A program made the translations under genes and the position numbers. The notes under the pieces are model-generated. The model did not search any database, was not told where the DNA came from, and saw only the letters and a program-made list of their open reading frames with translations. A stretch of DNA of 64,000 bases from Ulva prolifera (Eukaryota; Chlorophyta; Ulvophyceae; Ulvales; Ulvaceae): assembly GCA_023078555.1 (NCBI GenBank), contig CM041200.1, positions 4,554,936 to 4,618,935 of the forward strand, written 5' to 3'. This document shows positions 1 to 12,400 of the stretch, in pieces; the stretch's first letter is position 1; each line of letters begins with the position of its first letter.

Positions 1-39
1 TTCTTCACAGAGGCATAGTCATGCCACAGTGCTGCATGA

Positions 40-1674
40 TTGACCTCCACGGTGGCTCACGCTAGCAACACTCCATGCAGGTTCAAGGTCGAATTGCAGG
101 CATGCCTCAGCGACACTTCCCTGCCACCTGGCAAGAGGTTCCTGTGCCTCAGTGAGCGAGGCAGCCTCGAGTGGCCGTGGCTGCGGGAGCAGCAGCTCGC
201 CAGCCTGCGGGAGTTCATGCAGACCTGCCCGAGCCTGGAGTACGTGGCCAAGGTCTTCGACAACATCAACTCGCGATTCGCCGCACATGCGAGGTCCGCG
301 GCCGTCTGCTGCTGATGTTGAGCTTGAACGCCTTGCGCACATGTCAGATACGAGGACAGGACGCCCGTTGCCATCGTCCTCCCGTCGCAATCATGTCTGT
401 CTGCGCCATGGCGCTGCTGCACCGAAGACGCTGCTGCACTGAAGCCATCGTCAGACCACCTTTTGCCACCGCACATGAACTGCTGCCTGTCCCTGCATCC
501 TGCTATGTGCTGACAGTCGCCTGGGGGGCAAGAAATTAGTGGCCAAGGCCCCAATAGGCCAGCTTCCACTCCTTGGCTATGCAGGAGGTCGTCGGACATC
601 GCATCCCTCAAGGTGCTGAAGCCGTCAGACATCGTGAACGAGGTCCTGCTGTGGCTGCACAAGAGCGGCGAGGTCGAGGCGGTGCAAGTCGAAGCCTACA
701 TCAGTAGCTACGGCGTGAGCGCCAGGCGCTTCAGCATCGTGCTCCCTCCAGCGCACGGGGCACTCCTCCTGCAGTGCATCTCCAACCAAGTGCGCACCTC
801 CCGGCTCGCGGCAACATGCATGCATGTCTACAAGAACCCGAGCTGGCCTGCATGCATTTGCAGTGTGAGCTGCCCTGGGCGGGACTGGTGCTTTGCTGGT
901 GAGCGCTGCGACGGTGCTTTGGGTGCAGGGGAAGCAGCTGCAGGCGGGGCTGGTGCTGCGGGGGATGGCGCCGGCATGGAGCCGGCCCGCCATGGTCCAC
1001 GCGCTGCAGGCGCAGACGGCGGCCGGGGCTCTGCAGGGGGCGTGGGTGTGGTGTGCGCGGCTGTGGGCGCGCGCGGTGCTCAACCACAGCTCAGCAAACG
1101 GGCCGCGGAGCGCCCGCAACCCAGCCGCGAAGGCCGAGGCAGTCGATGGCTATGCCAGGTGCGGCTGTGACATGCATCCCACCGCGGCGTGTGAACACTT
1201 GTCGTTGGGAAATGTGCAAGTGCATGCGGCGATGTTGTGTGGCCTTGATGTTGGTTCCTCTCCAAGCCAACATCAAGGCTCGGTAGTTCACTTACCAGCT
1301 ACCAAGTCTTAGTAGGCAGGCTTGGTAGTTAGCCTCTCCTCCAAGCCTCCTCTCAAATTATGGGATGGCGATATGCATTGGCGTTTTTTCAAAACCTTTC
1401 GTGTTAGTTCATGATCTGGCGAGCAGATGTCCCGTTTGTGGCAGGGTATAGTGGTGCCAGCTGGGCGGTGGCTCAGCTCTCAGGCGGTGGGTGCAGGTGT
1501 CTGCTGCAGTGCAATGACATCTCGGGTGCGGCCATTGGCCTCCGGGACTCCCTCGGCCCGCGCAACGACCAGGCCGCCGCCGCTGTCGTGGCCAAGGCGG
1601 AAGCCTTCGACCCGCTCGTGCATGCGGCCGTCTGCCGGTGCTGCGCGGTCGCAGGGCCAGAGCCGTCCGAGTAG
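40..1674 (+). CDS. 3' exons of an unidentified protein gene (5' end outside window)
   Basis: Four open segments join with matching phases: about 40-293, 585-789, 929-1158 and 1497-1674, ending in TAG. The donors are GTCCGC, GTGCGC and GTGCGG and the acceptors are TGCAG, the same style as the recognised genes nearby. The first segment encodes a hydrophilic stretch with LREFMQTCPSLEYVAKVFDN. The second has a helical segment with VNEVLLWLHKSGEVEA. The last two are rich in Ala, Gln and Trp. I recognise no domain and assign no function. No convincing start codon lies in the first segment, so the gene probably begins left of the window. Phase closure across three introns is the main support; the choice among several AG acceptors for the last exon is uncertain. 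Confidence 0.5.
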
Positions 1675-1946
1675 TGCCGCCGGCGATTTGTGGCACTGGC
1701 TGGCATGCGCAGCCCTCTAGGAAAACAAAATCGTGCACCAGGTGTGTAATTTCACATTCCCATGACATTGCGCGTGCTTGTGGGGTGCTTGCGAATTCTG
1801 CGCTGTAGCAAGAGGTGAAGTGAAATTCAAGGATGTAGACGATGTTTGATGTGCTCATGCAGGATTGGCAGAAGATGGGCGATTGAAAAGGAAGTGCCGC
1901 CAGAATACACACAGTGTAGATTCATGCGATTTTGTGTTACGGTGGG

Positions 1947-3561
1947 CTACTTGCCTTTACCTTGTGGCCCCACCGTCACTTTCATTGTCTCATCGGCTAG
2001 CCCGTCAGATGAAAACGCCAGTGTGTACGGCCCTGCTACGACCTCACTAGTGCCACCCCCGACCTGAAAGTTGCCAAGCGAGGAGGCCCCGGAATCTGTT
2101 GATAGGCAGATCTCGGGGACCATCATAACCTGTTCTGTAGCCTGGCTGTCATCAGCATCGCCACTAGACGCGTCTCCATGTAGCGCAGGGCATGCTCTGT
2201 CTGCGGTCCAAACGCCCAGGACATCCCCTGGCACCTGCTCCTGGAGTTCCTCTCCAGGTTGAGGGTGGCCATGGTGGAGCCGTACAGTGATTCGCCGTCC
2301 GCTCTCTTTGACAAAATTCTGCCAGGTCCCTGCCGCTGCGGCATCGGACTGAGGCAGCGCATCTGCTGTGACTACTCCATTGATACTGCCCTGGCTCTGA
2401 ACGGACACATGCACTGTGAACTCTGCAGGGACACGAGCACCAACATCCAGTGCGATGGGAAGCTCATTGCCCTTCTTGTCTACGTTTTTGGGATATTCTA
2501 GAAACAGTCTGCCTGCTGTTTCTTGCATTTGACCATTGCAGAAAGCCATTTTTGCATATGTCCTGCCATCTGCAGTCCGCAATGTCCCGATGCCATGCCT
2601 TTGGTCGTCACAAAAGTCACCCTGAATCCGGGAATTGCGTGAGGTTGTCCCCCTTGCCTGCTGCATTCGATTGTTGGGCGACTTGTCAGTGAGAACACAC
2701 CGAGTAAGATACATCAGCCAACTCTTCCACCCCTTGACCATGCTTCAGACCACCTTTCCAACAGCCAGTGTACACATATCCATCCGACCGACGCAAGGTG
2801 CCTTGGCCTTCGAACTTGCCAGCGAAGTTGCCTGTGTCCATGACACCATGCCAGAGTGGTACAACAACGGTGCCCGATCACTGTTGATCAGGAATGCATG
2901 CAGGCCTCCCAAAATCGCACCTTCGTATGTATCACCAGCTACATTTTCCCATTTGCCATGTCCGATTGGTCGATTTCCGGCGAATTGCGCTTGGACTTTC
3001 CATCCTTGTGAAGAAGAGTAAGTACCTTGGCCTGTTGCCTCACCATCATGAAATAGCCCTTCATAGCGGCTGCCATCACTGTACACCCGCACCCCATGCC
3101 CAACGATCTGCATGCAAATATGGCTGTTCACGGCGGGTCATGAGGATCGCTGTTCAGTACAGAAGCCGACGTTGCCAACCTCATCTCGTTCAAATGTTCC
3201 CTCAAAGTAGCTACCGTCGGACAGCGTGAGCCGGCCCTTGCCTGCATCCACCTGATACGACCTGCTGCTGTGGTGAAATGGTGCAGTCTGACAGGCAGTC
3301 TCTGTCAGTGATTGAGGCATCTCGGGTCCATCGCAGGAGCACGATCACACATGCAATGTGTGTCGCGCCAACATTTGGACCGCAATGATACATACCGTTC
3401 TTTTCCCCCTTGACATAGTGCCCCTCGTATTTGAAAGCTCTGTTGGCATATGTATATACTCCATGTCCGTGCCGCAGGCCCCCATCGTCCGTCTCACCAT
3501 CGTAGCACTGTTCGAGTCGATCGCCCAGCACGATGGTACCATTGGCAGTGAACATCGACAT
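1947..3561 (-). CDS. MORN-repeat protein with C-terminal beta-rich extension
   Basis: Five exons read on the minus strand: 3561-3396, 3241-3180, 3107-2921, 2831-2701 and 2621-1947. They total 1221 nt (406 residues) and all phases close. The first four exons and the start of the fifth carry MORN repeats, with motifs such as GHGVYTYANRAFKYEGHY, GRLTLSDGSYFEGTF, GQGTLRRSDGYVYTGCW and RHGIGTL. MORN arrays usually act as membrane-binding or protein-scaffold modules. The last exon continues for about 200 residues after the repeats with a Ser/Gly/Val-rich, beta-looking region that I cannot assign. The fourth exon is only about 44 codons but completes the repeat register exactly. The ATG at 3561 is the first usable one, but upstream exons cannot be excluded because the open frame continues slightly 5' of it. 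Role inferred only at scaffold level. Confidence 0.86.
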
Positions 3562-3619
3562 CTCCACTATTCTAGCCAGGAGTTCTACTGCACTTTCCTG
3601 TTCTGTCTGCTTTCATAAG

Positions 3620-5090
3620 CACATGTCCCGACTGGCCCAACTAATGAGTCCGGGAGGTTTATAGCGTCAGATGGAAGCCAGTCCGGCGCGACGGACAGCA
3701 ATGAAGACGCTCAAACGCAAGCATCTTCGCAAAAGCTCGTCCTCCTGAATTCGGGGTATGGAAAAAACATCCTGGTGGCACCTTGCACCCATCAACCGAG
3801 AGCAATTGTTGTTTCCAATTGATGCAGAGGGTGAACTCACAGAACCGAACAGCGATGAGATATTTGACGTATTGGATATTGTACCGATGCTTCTGTGCAC
3901 CGTGACGGCCCTGAAGTCTTTCGAAATGGGGACTTACTGTCTAGCTGTTGCAGGGTGGTCATGCCAGAGCACCCAAAGCCACGACATAAGCCTCACGCAA
4001 GGCCCGCACTAAGCACCACTCGAGCTGTGTAACAAGTCATGCAGAATCTTATGTCACATTATTTGTTGTATCTTGAGCTCACTTAGCGAAACAGGCGAAT
4101 TCAGTCCAAAGTGGTGGCAGACATGTACTTAACCACAGCTTCCACAGAACAGGAGCAGAGATGATGAATCCATCATCAACAACAACACAGCACCCGATCA
4201 ACACTACTCACTTCATATCGGATGTTAGTGCGCAACAACAGATCAATATTCCCATCCATCCACACACTCACAGATGGCAGTCCCTCGCCGAGCGCCTTTG
4301 CATGCCCAGAGCAGGTGCTGCCCCCTTCATCGTGATTGCTGCTTCAGTGCACCACTAGGGACCTTTGCTTGCCTTGCAATCCGGGCTATCACAATGACCC
4401 AAGACCATTCAATTTGTTGACACAAGAAGTACATGTCAAGGACAACACCAATGCACTCGGTGTAGACTGTGGAGACTGGTCCCGAACAACTTCATGTTTA
4501 CACGGTCACTGTTAGAAGCACTCCATGTTTCATGTGCACCTCATATGCTACAACACCCAGGCAGGCAGGTGAACAGTGTCTGGGAAAACGCACAGTGACG
4601 ACACATCACAGCAGCGTCAGGATGATCTGTGCTTGGTCGTTTTGGTTCTGTCCTGTGAGTCAGCTTGCAGTCGGTTCACTGACACGATTCAAAAGTGGGT
4701 GGCCACCATTTTACATCTAGTTGTGCTGCACATCACCCATCATACATCCACGGAAACCACATTGTTTGTAAGGGACAAGCACGAAGTCCACAGCACTGGC
4801 AGCGTGCTGGCCACACGCAGCTTTGCTGCTGGTTATTGCGCCTGAGTGCAGGCACGAGCCACACTTCCGCCGACCCATGCAGCAGCAGCAGCAGAAGCAG
4901 TAGCCACAGCACACCTATGGGACAACAACAAAATCTACAGCACATGCCGCTGGACCTGCTCAGCAGGCCAGAGCACAGACTCTACGAATCAGCTTCACGA
5001 TGACCCCCGCCAAGCCTCACAATGGAGACGTGGCAGCAAAAACTTATGAACAGAGCCCCAGGAAGGGAGCGAGGTGCGCGTCCCAGCAGC
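3620..5090. other. intergenic stretch without a supported gene
   Basis: Between the MORN gene and the membrane-protein gene I see only short unsupported frames, with none showing family motifs or phase-consistent splicing. Composition is near balanced and more AT-rich than the exons. It could hold 5' untranslated sequence of the MORN gene, which is transcribed leftward, and 3' sequence of the membrane-protein gene. Confidence 0.5.
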
Positions 5091-5095
5091 CTCGC

Positions 5096-6702
5096 TTACT
5101 TTTCAGAGACCTCGTTGGCGAGGGCGCGGCTGGTTGTGAAGATCGACCAGAAGGCCTGAGCCGCGATGAGGCAGTACGTGACCTCGGTGCACACGACCAT
5201 GCTCTTGCTGCGGACGTAGTCAAACAGGCCGTACAGCAGCGCGGCGGTGAGGATGCCAGGCACGACGAGCACCTTGCCGTCGCGGATGCTCTCCACAAAC
5301 CGGGAGCCTGCATGCGGCAACACTCCAGTGAACATGAGATCAGTGGATCCCATGTGGATGAGATCAGCCGTGACTGCGCCCTCGGCAACCAAGGCCACGA
5401 CAGCAAATGTGCGTATTCATCTGAACAGCTCGCTGCGAGCGAAGACCAGCACCCTGTCGGGCACCTCAACGGCCGTGATATGCATGCCGCGGTTTCAGCG
5501 GATGCATGAATGAAGGGGGATGCATCATGTTAGCTCTGTTTGTGTGCCGGATCCACGATAAGCGGTGCTGGCCCTCCGACAGCGCATTGTGCACCCCGAC
5601 ATGACCGCCGGGTACGTGCTGTGCGCATGCATGCGGGGAGTGGGTAGCAGCAGCGGCGGCGCACCGGTGAGCAGCGCGAACGCGGCGCAGTACCAGATGG
5701 TGGAGTGGTCGTAGTACACCGCAGCCACGAGGGTGGCCAGGAGGGCGTAGAAGGCGCCCTGGATGTTGATGTGGCCGGCGAGGCGGGAGCAGAGGTTGGA
5801 GCCAAACGCGACGACGGAGGCCTGCACAGCGCTCATCACCGACAGCACCTCCGCGCCGAGGGCTGCCGGCGCGAGGTTGGAGGACACCTGCGGCAGTGAG
5901 AACCTCTCGGTGCGAACTCGGTGTGTGAACATTCGGCGTGCATCCACATTGTCATCGGCATGCCGCGGCAGTGTTCCAGCAGGCCGCGCATGCATCAGAA
6001 TTGCACCGGGGGCAGCTCGTGAGTCGGATCATGCATGGGTACCATGCATGTCACAGGCGGAGGACGATGCGAGCGGGCAACGCCGGCGGTGGGACGGCTC
6101 AGCAGCAAGGGGCGCTACAGCAATGTATAGGGGCGGCAGTGGCTGTAGGGGGTGAGGGCGCACCCAGTTGTACTGCTCGCGGTTGGTGAGGATGTTCACG
6201 ACGGGAAGCGCGAGCGCGGCGATCGCGAGCACCATGCGCAGCTCCTTCGAGCCGAAGGTGATGGCCCCCTGCTTGAGCGCCACAAACATGCCCGCTGCGA
6301 TCACCGGCGGCCAGTCGTCGTTCTGCAGCGCAGCACACCCCCGTCGCGCCATGCTGCGCGCGCTGTGCGCGCTGTGTGCGCTCGCCTCGCGGTGAAAGAA
6401 ACTCAGCAGCCGGCATTTTAGGGCAGCCTCGTAACCCAGAACAGGTTGGAAGCCCAAGACACGTTTGGTGCACCCCGAGCCAGTTGCTTGCAGTTGATGA
6501 GATATCAACCCAGGCACGCGCGCTCCAACATTACAAGACCAAAGCATGCATGGTCGTGGCCACATGTACAGGCACCCACCGGCACAAACGAGCACATCTG
6601 GGTGGGATGCGGCTCTCTCTGCAGGCAGATATAAGGGGATTGGGCCGTGGAGCGCACCGCTATGACCTGGAAGGATAAATCGTTCCCTGCCGCCGCCTTC
6701 AT
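5096..6702 (-). CDS. small multi-pass membrane protein, unknown function
   Basis: Four minus-strand exons (6702-6667, 6322-6164, 5887-5665, 5307-5096) sum to 630 nt, giving 209 residues with all phases closing. Two donors are GTGCGC, one is GTCATA, and the acceptors are GCAG. After a short N-terminus (MKAAAGNDLSFQ) the protein has five or six hydrophobic segments, including VIAAGMFVALKQGAI, MVLAIAALALPVVNIL, GAFYALLATLVAAVYY, IWYCAAFALLTG and VVPGILTAALLYGLF. No charged catalytic motif or recognised family signature is visible. The N-terminus lacks an obvious cleavable signal. A role in a membrane is clear from the hydropathy; which membrane and what substrate cannot be said. Confidence 0.62.
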
Positions 6703-6808
6703 GGACCGCGCCTGGGAGGCGTGCCGTACCGGCCGCACACTGCAGCGCACACGACCGCATGAGGCAAACACGTGGGAACACGCGTATCTTCGATATCATG
6801 TGGGTCGT

Positions 6809-7065
6809 CAGTAAAGTACACTTAAATCTACTGAGCCGTATCCTGAACGGATATTGACAACTCCGCAGTAACGGGACCACATATGCCGTCGTTTGTTGGG
6901 GTGACAGGGCAGCAAGTGCAGGTAGAGGGACTGGGATGCTGCCTGAGATGCATTGTCTAGGCAATTCAGAGTTACAGTGACAAGCCATGCATGTACGTTG
7001 GCTCGGAGTTGTCAATGTCCAGTAGGATGCGGCTCAGTAAATTCAGATTTACTTGTACTTTACTG
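6809..7065. mobile_element. foldback MITE-like element
   Basis: The two ends are inverted copies of each other over about 55-60 bp. The left end begins CAGTAAAGTACA and the right end closes TGTACTTTACTG. Shared inner blocks include CTGAGCCG...TCCT and TTGACAACTCCG. The whole unit is 257 bp and has no coding capacity, as expected of a miniature inverted-repeat element. I see no clear target-site duplication, so the superfamily is undetermined. A third, single-armed copy of the same arm lies at about 11188-11268 in an intron of the Mrs2-like gene. Confidence 0.75.
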
Positions 7066-7069
7066 CATG

Positions 7070-9448
7070 CTGCTCTGGTTGTGTGCAAGGTTGCCGAGTC
7101 AACAACATTGCAAGCGTTCCCATATGGAAATGCATAGGGCCGGCTGTGCTCTCAAACACGCCATGCATGAGCAAAAAGAAATAGAGGGGCCTCGCAGGTA
7201 AGCTGCAGGCATTCAGGCTGAGCGGACTGGCAGGGTCCAGAGGCTTGACAGGACTGGTACATGCATATGCAGCCGGGTGCCCTGGTGGAGCATGTGCAAG
7301 TACACCCGGCAGAAGGAGCTGAACACTGCAGTGGCAGCCAGCACAGGTGGCCAAGATGTGCACAACAGCTGCTAGAGCAACCGGGAAATTGCGATTGTAT
7401 TGCAGACAGAGCACATGTGCAGCGATGAGACGCCTTGCCTCAAAGTGCCATGTCCAATGTAACGGCAGCTTGCAGCAATCAATCCCTCGGACGACACGCG
7501 AAGGCTTGTGGTGCTGGATCCACAAGCTCCTCTGGACCACAGCACCTCAGACCACTTTATGGTGCAGACCACACGAGCAGCACTAGCTAGAGCGGTCACC
7601 GCGGAATGTGCGCAGGGTGATGATGGTGAGCTCGACCGGTCGAGCCACCGCGTGTACGTGTGACATGTAACTTGGTCTGCTCAATACTACGACATCGACT
7701 GTTCCAACAACGGTTGACCAAAGCATCTGCGTTGACCTTGCGTTTGTTTGTGAGCCGCGCGCAGGTCGCTGGAACTCACAGTAGTAGTGACTGATGCAAG
7801 CAGCGCTGTACATGCGTCTCACCGTGAGACTCTCACGTCTTTGACGCGCATCCGTGATATAGCTAGCTGCCGGCGCCGGGGGGCCGAGATTGTTTCGATT
7901 TCGGAGCTCGAGGCATCGTGACTCACGATTAATATTCGTGAGTGTCGAGCGCTTTTGTCAGCATAAATCTTTTTGGCTGGCGGAACGTGGACGTGTGCCC
8001 GCTGCACGGATGCCTGCCATTCTTCAGGAGTCGGCTGGACCGAGTTAGGCACAGGGACTAGAATCTCGTTAGATGTTCGTCTTCTGGAGCTGGTGCCGCC
8101 ATCATGCGTCATGAGCACGGAGCGTTTGGATTTGGGCAGATCCTGGTCGAGACGCGACCGGCCACACAAGCCCTTGACCGATACCGATACGATCGAACAG
8201 ACAACGGCAAAGCAACGCATAGGCATGGAACATGTAAGAGCAGACAAATCGTTATGCCGAAGCAGCTGTCTGAATGCGTGCTGTTGTAGAGCAGATGGAC
8301 ACGATCCACGTGTCGGATTTCGTCGACAACAAGCGCGAGGCATGGCCAAAACGGAGGCGAAACCGGCGTACTCGAGCATGCAGTCTCACTGTAAAGCGAC
8401 GAGGTGCGATTCATGATCACGTACACTGTAATGTCGCTGCAAAATAGAGCGGAGGGTGTCGTATGCTCAGATGAGCGAGTTCAGAGTCAGCACGATCGAG
8501 CACAAGCCAAAACAACGCTCCCGGACCCGCGCGGTTCCCGCTGCAGCCCCCCAAAGACATGGACACTCGAGCCTGAAAGCATACCAAGGTGCTTTTTGTA
8601 CACATCGCTTCTGCCCGACGAACGATCCCATTGCGAGTGACGCTGACATGATGACTAGTCCGATATCGATGAGTGTGACGAACGTTAACTGCAGGTAGAA
8701 GGGCTCAGCAGCTTGGGATCATGCAAGACTCGGCGATTAAACATTGTTGTCGTGCACGACTTGATATATACAGCTGCGGCCACCTGATCGTAGACGGTGC
8801 TCCGGGTTTGAAGCATTTGCATGCAAACGGCGCAAGCGTGCTAGAGGTCCCTGCCGCATGCACCACACGTTTGAATATTTGCGCACCGATCTGCGGCGCT
8901 ACCCATGTAACCCCACGTAATGCTCTTTTCGAAACGTCGGGGCCGACGCGGTGTGCTGGCGCTCGGTTGTGCTTCTGCAAGCACATAAGTATCTCAAGAG
9001 GTACACTGGCAAGTCAGAGACCGAGACCGAGCGTGTGTGCACAAGCGAGTCATTCAAACAACGACACTTGACAAGGACGTGATCCCGGGAATCGGCGTGT
9101 TACAGAGCCGGTGCTGTCGGCAGTTGGTCGCGTCATATCATCCGGGCTTGCCACTGGCCTGGACTTCAAACGTCCTTGTAGCGCCTTATCAACGACTTGG
9201 ACCTCCGGCCGTCAATAGAGCAACTTTGACACACTGACGTGCTGGCATGTCGCATTGATCTTGAGCCTTGATGCCATAGAGTTCTGCCGCAGTGGAGCAG
9301 ACCAGCTGTCTCGATGCTGCATCGCCCTGCCGCCCGACTGCTCACGTATGCGGTAAACAAATGTCACTTCATACGCTGAGAAGTCTTGGAGGCTTGCTGT
9401 ACGCATTGCTATCGTGAGCTCTTCCGCGCAGAGTCTCAGCGGAGGAGC
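7070..9448. other. intergenic stretch, one weak open frame
   Basis: No recognised gene lies here. The only notable item is a minus-strand open frame of 186 codons at 7819-8379, rich in Arg and Ser in its second half. It has no family motif and no supported splice partners, so I do not call it as a gene. The rest is mixed-composition DNA upstream of the Mrs2-like gene and probably includes its promoter. Confidence 0.4.
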
Positions 9449-12400
9449 ATGCTGTTGCAGCGACGTGCTGCAGGCGTGTGCTGGCAGCAGCACCTCGCGG
9501 CCGCGAGACGCGCAATCAAACAAGCTGCATTTCTCCCCGAGAAGAATGGCAAGAAAGGGCTGGACGCTGTGGCAGAAACAGCCCAGGAGGAGGCTCTGGC
9601 CTCGGTCCTGGCACAGCCTGCTAGTGTCCCAACGCTATTGGCAGCAGGTGTGCGCTTGCGACCTGTAGAAGGGACGAGTCCGCCTGCATAATGATAAAGC
9701 CAATCTCAGCCCGCCATGTCGCTTTGCGGGAAACAGGCGCTTGTCATGCAGATCAACAGCACAAGCAGCACAAGTACAAGGTGTGGTGCCATTGGCTGGA
9801 TGCACAGCCCAATACGATCCCATAGCTTGATCGATATAAATGCCCTGATGAGCAGTCACATACGGGCCGGAATCACCTCAACGTGCCCTGATTACGCTTC
9901 AGTGCACCGTCCGGGCCTGCAGGTGGCAATCATCGATGAGCGGGGTCACGTCACAGTGACAGAAAAAACTGGCCAGCAGCTCAACGTTGCCGTTCGGGAC
10001 ATGCCCATGTTTACAAAGCCCAGGCAGACCGGGCACCACGCCAGAATCTCCATCCGTGACAACAAGATCCTCGTGCGGACGGAGCTGGTTCGAGCCATAG
10101 TTCAGAGAACTTCACTTGTTCTGTTCGAGTGCCGGTGCTGCCCATCCACCCTTGAACTGAGTCCAGAAACATACAAAAGTAGTCACCTCCATGCAGGGCA
10201 GCAGCCATGGATGCTGGTCATTCCATGCTACATGCAGCATCCTCCACACTTGTCATGCTCCTCCCGCGCCTGCATCCTGTGACAAAGTCAACATCACCAC
10301 ACAGCCCGCGCCGGACTAGTGCAAGCCGCATGCGAGCGACTGCAGGCGGGCGTCGCTGAGTGAGAAGGTCGGCTTGGCGCTGGTGCACTCGGTGCGCTCC
10401 GCCCGGGTGCTCCCCGACGGCATCCCGTTTGAGCTGCGCATGCTGGAGGTGCTCCTCGAACAGACGGTGCAGTACCTCGAGGACAAGTCCAACAAGATCA
10501 AGATGCTCAGCCGCGCCATCCAGGACGTGCGCCCCCCCACCCCTCGGCACCTGGCGCCGCGCCTTGTCCCTGTCCATGTGGATGTAGCTGCGCCGACACA
10601 CGACTATCGTTCATGCAAGCATGCGCAGAGGCACGTGGGGCTGTGTATCCATGCTGGCGCTACTGGCATCTGCTGTGCCCGCTGTGGGTAGTGCAGTATT
10701 GATATCGATTGTGTACATCCTACATGTCATGTACTTACACACTTACGTATCAATAGTAACGAGGCTATGTATCTCTACACCTGTACACCAGGCTGACCGC
10801 GGCAGCCACGGCCCGAAGTGCTGCATGGATCGCAAGGTGGTTGCTGTGCCGCACCCGCACGGGACGGGCGACGGCGGCGCATGCATGCAGGACATAAGCC
10901 GCCACGTCAGCGAGGCTGACATCCGGCGGCTGCTGCCGCTGCAGAAGGCGGTGACCGCGCTGGAGTACGACATCAAGGAGACGGCGCTCGCCGTGGCTGA
11001 GGTGCGCTGCGCGGCCCTCCACTGCAGCCCACGCGCATCGAGGCTCGGACTAGCCTGACATGCCGGCGCTGCGCGTCCGTGGAACAAGTCGAATCGGCCG
11101 TGCGCGAGCACCTCGCTTAGCACAGGAGGAGTCCCTGTGAGTTGCGTACGGGCGTCTGAGGGGGGTTTCCAGGAGGTTTACCCATTCGGCATATGTGGTC
11201 CCGTTAGCTCGGAGTCGTCAGTGTCCAATAGGATACGGCTCAGAACACACAGAGTTACTTTACTTTACAAGCTGGAGCGTGATTGCCCATGTATAGACAC
11301 CACACGGCGTGCATGCGGTCAGCCCAACTGGAGGCTTTGTTTCAAAAGCGCTCACGCAGAGCAATACCGCGTGCGGAATATTGTCTCTGTCAGGGCGCGG
11401 CCGGCGCCTAGACTCAGGGACGGTCGGGCTCTGCGGCACAGGTGGCTGAGAACGAGAAGCTGCTGGCGCTGCTGTGCCTGTCAGAGGACCAGAACCTGGC
11501 GAACAGCGGCACGCAGGCGGGGCGGTGGTCGCCCCACATGCAACTCGCCCACCGGCTGCTGCTCGCGTACGACAGCCGCATCCGGGGCCTCGACAGCCAC
11601 GTGCGGGAGCTGACGGAGCACCTCGACTCGACGCGGGAGATCTGGCACATGCAGCTTGACGCGATGCGCAACCGCATCATCCACCTCGGGCTGCACCTCG
11701 AGTTTGCGGGCATCTCGACGATGCTGGCGACGCTCCCGGCTGGTGCGCCTCGCCTGGTCCGCGCCGCTGCCACCAGTTCACGGTGCTTGTGGGCCATGGC
11801 CTGTTCAGAGCGGCAGCGCTAACGCGGCATGGCGTGCCGGCGAGGCCCGTGGCGCGTGTTGTGATGTGGGGGGAAGGCCGGGGATGTACAGGGTGTGCGG
11901 CAGGTCCTGCGGTGTGTGAAGAGTGCTGCAGTGCTGTCCTGGCAGGAGACACTGGTGCGGGCCGTGCATGCATGCTCCGGCTGTTGCGCCCGTGTGTCAG
12001 GGTGCAGCCTGATGGCTTGGCCCCTTGTGTTGCCATGCTGTACGCGGTGCGCCGTATCCACACGGCTCGCTGTGCGGAATCAGAACCTCATCTGATCCCA
12101 GTCATCCTCTCGAGTGGTGCAAGTCTCTACTCGAGTATCAGAGGTTGCGGCACTCTGACGGCTGCCGAGCCTGAAAGTCTGGACTCGGCGGATCCAGAGT
12201 GAGCAGCGGACGGGGTGGCTGCAGTGTGAGTCATACGACATACGCCTGCCGAGTCGCAGTGCCGACCCCTCTGATCTCACCATCGTGGCATCACCCGGCA
12301 GCATGCCGCACAGCTGGGCCTTCCACCGAGTCGGGCTAGCTGCGGCGGAGCGCAGAGACCGGAGGCGGTGCAACCCACATGCATGCGATGTCAGTGTGAT

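Noticed and set aside
7819-8379. 186-codon minus-strand open frame
   Set aside because: No domain, no splice partners and no conserved texture; length alone is not enough in this composition.
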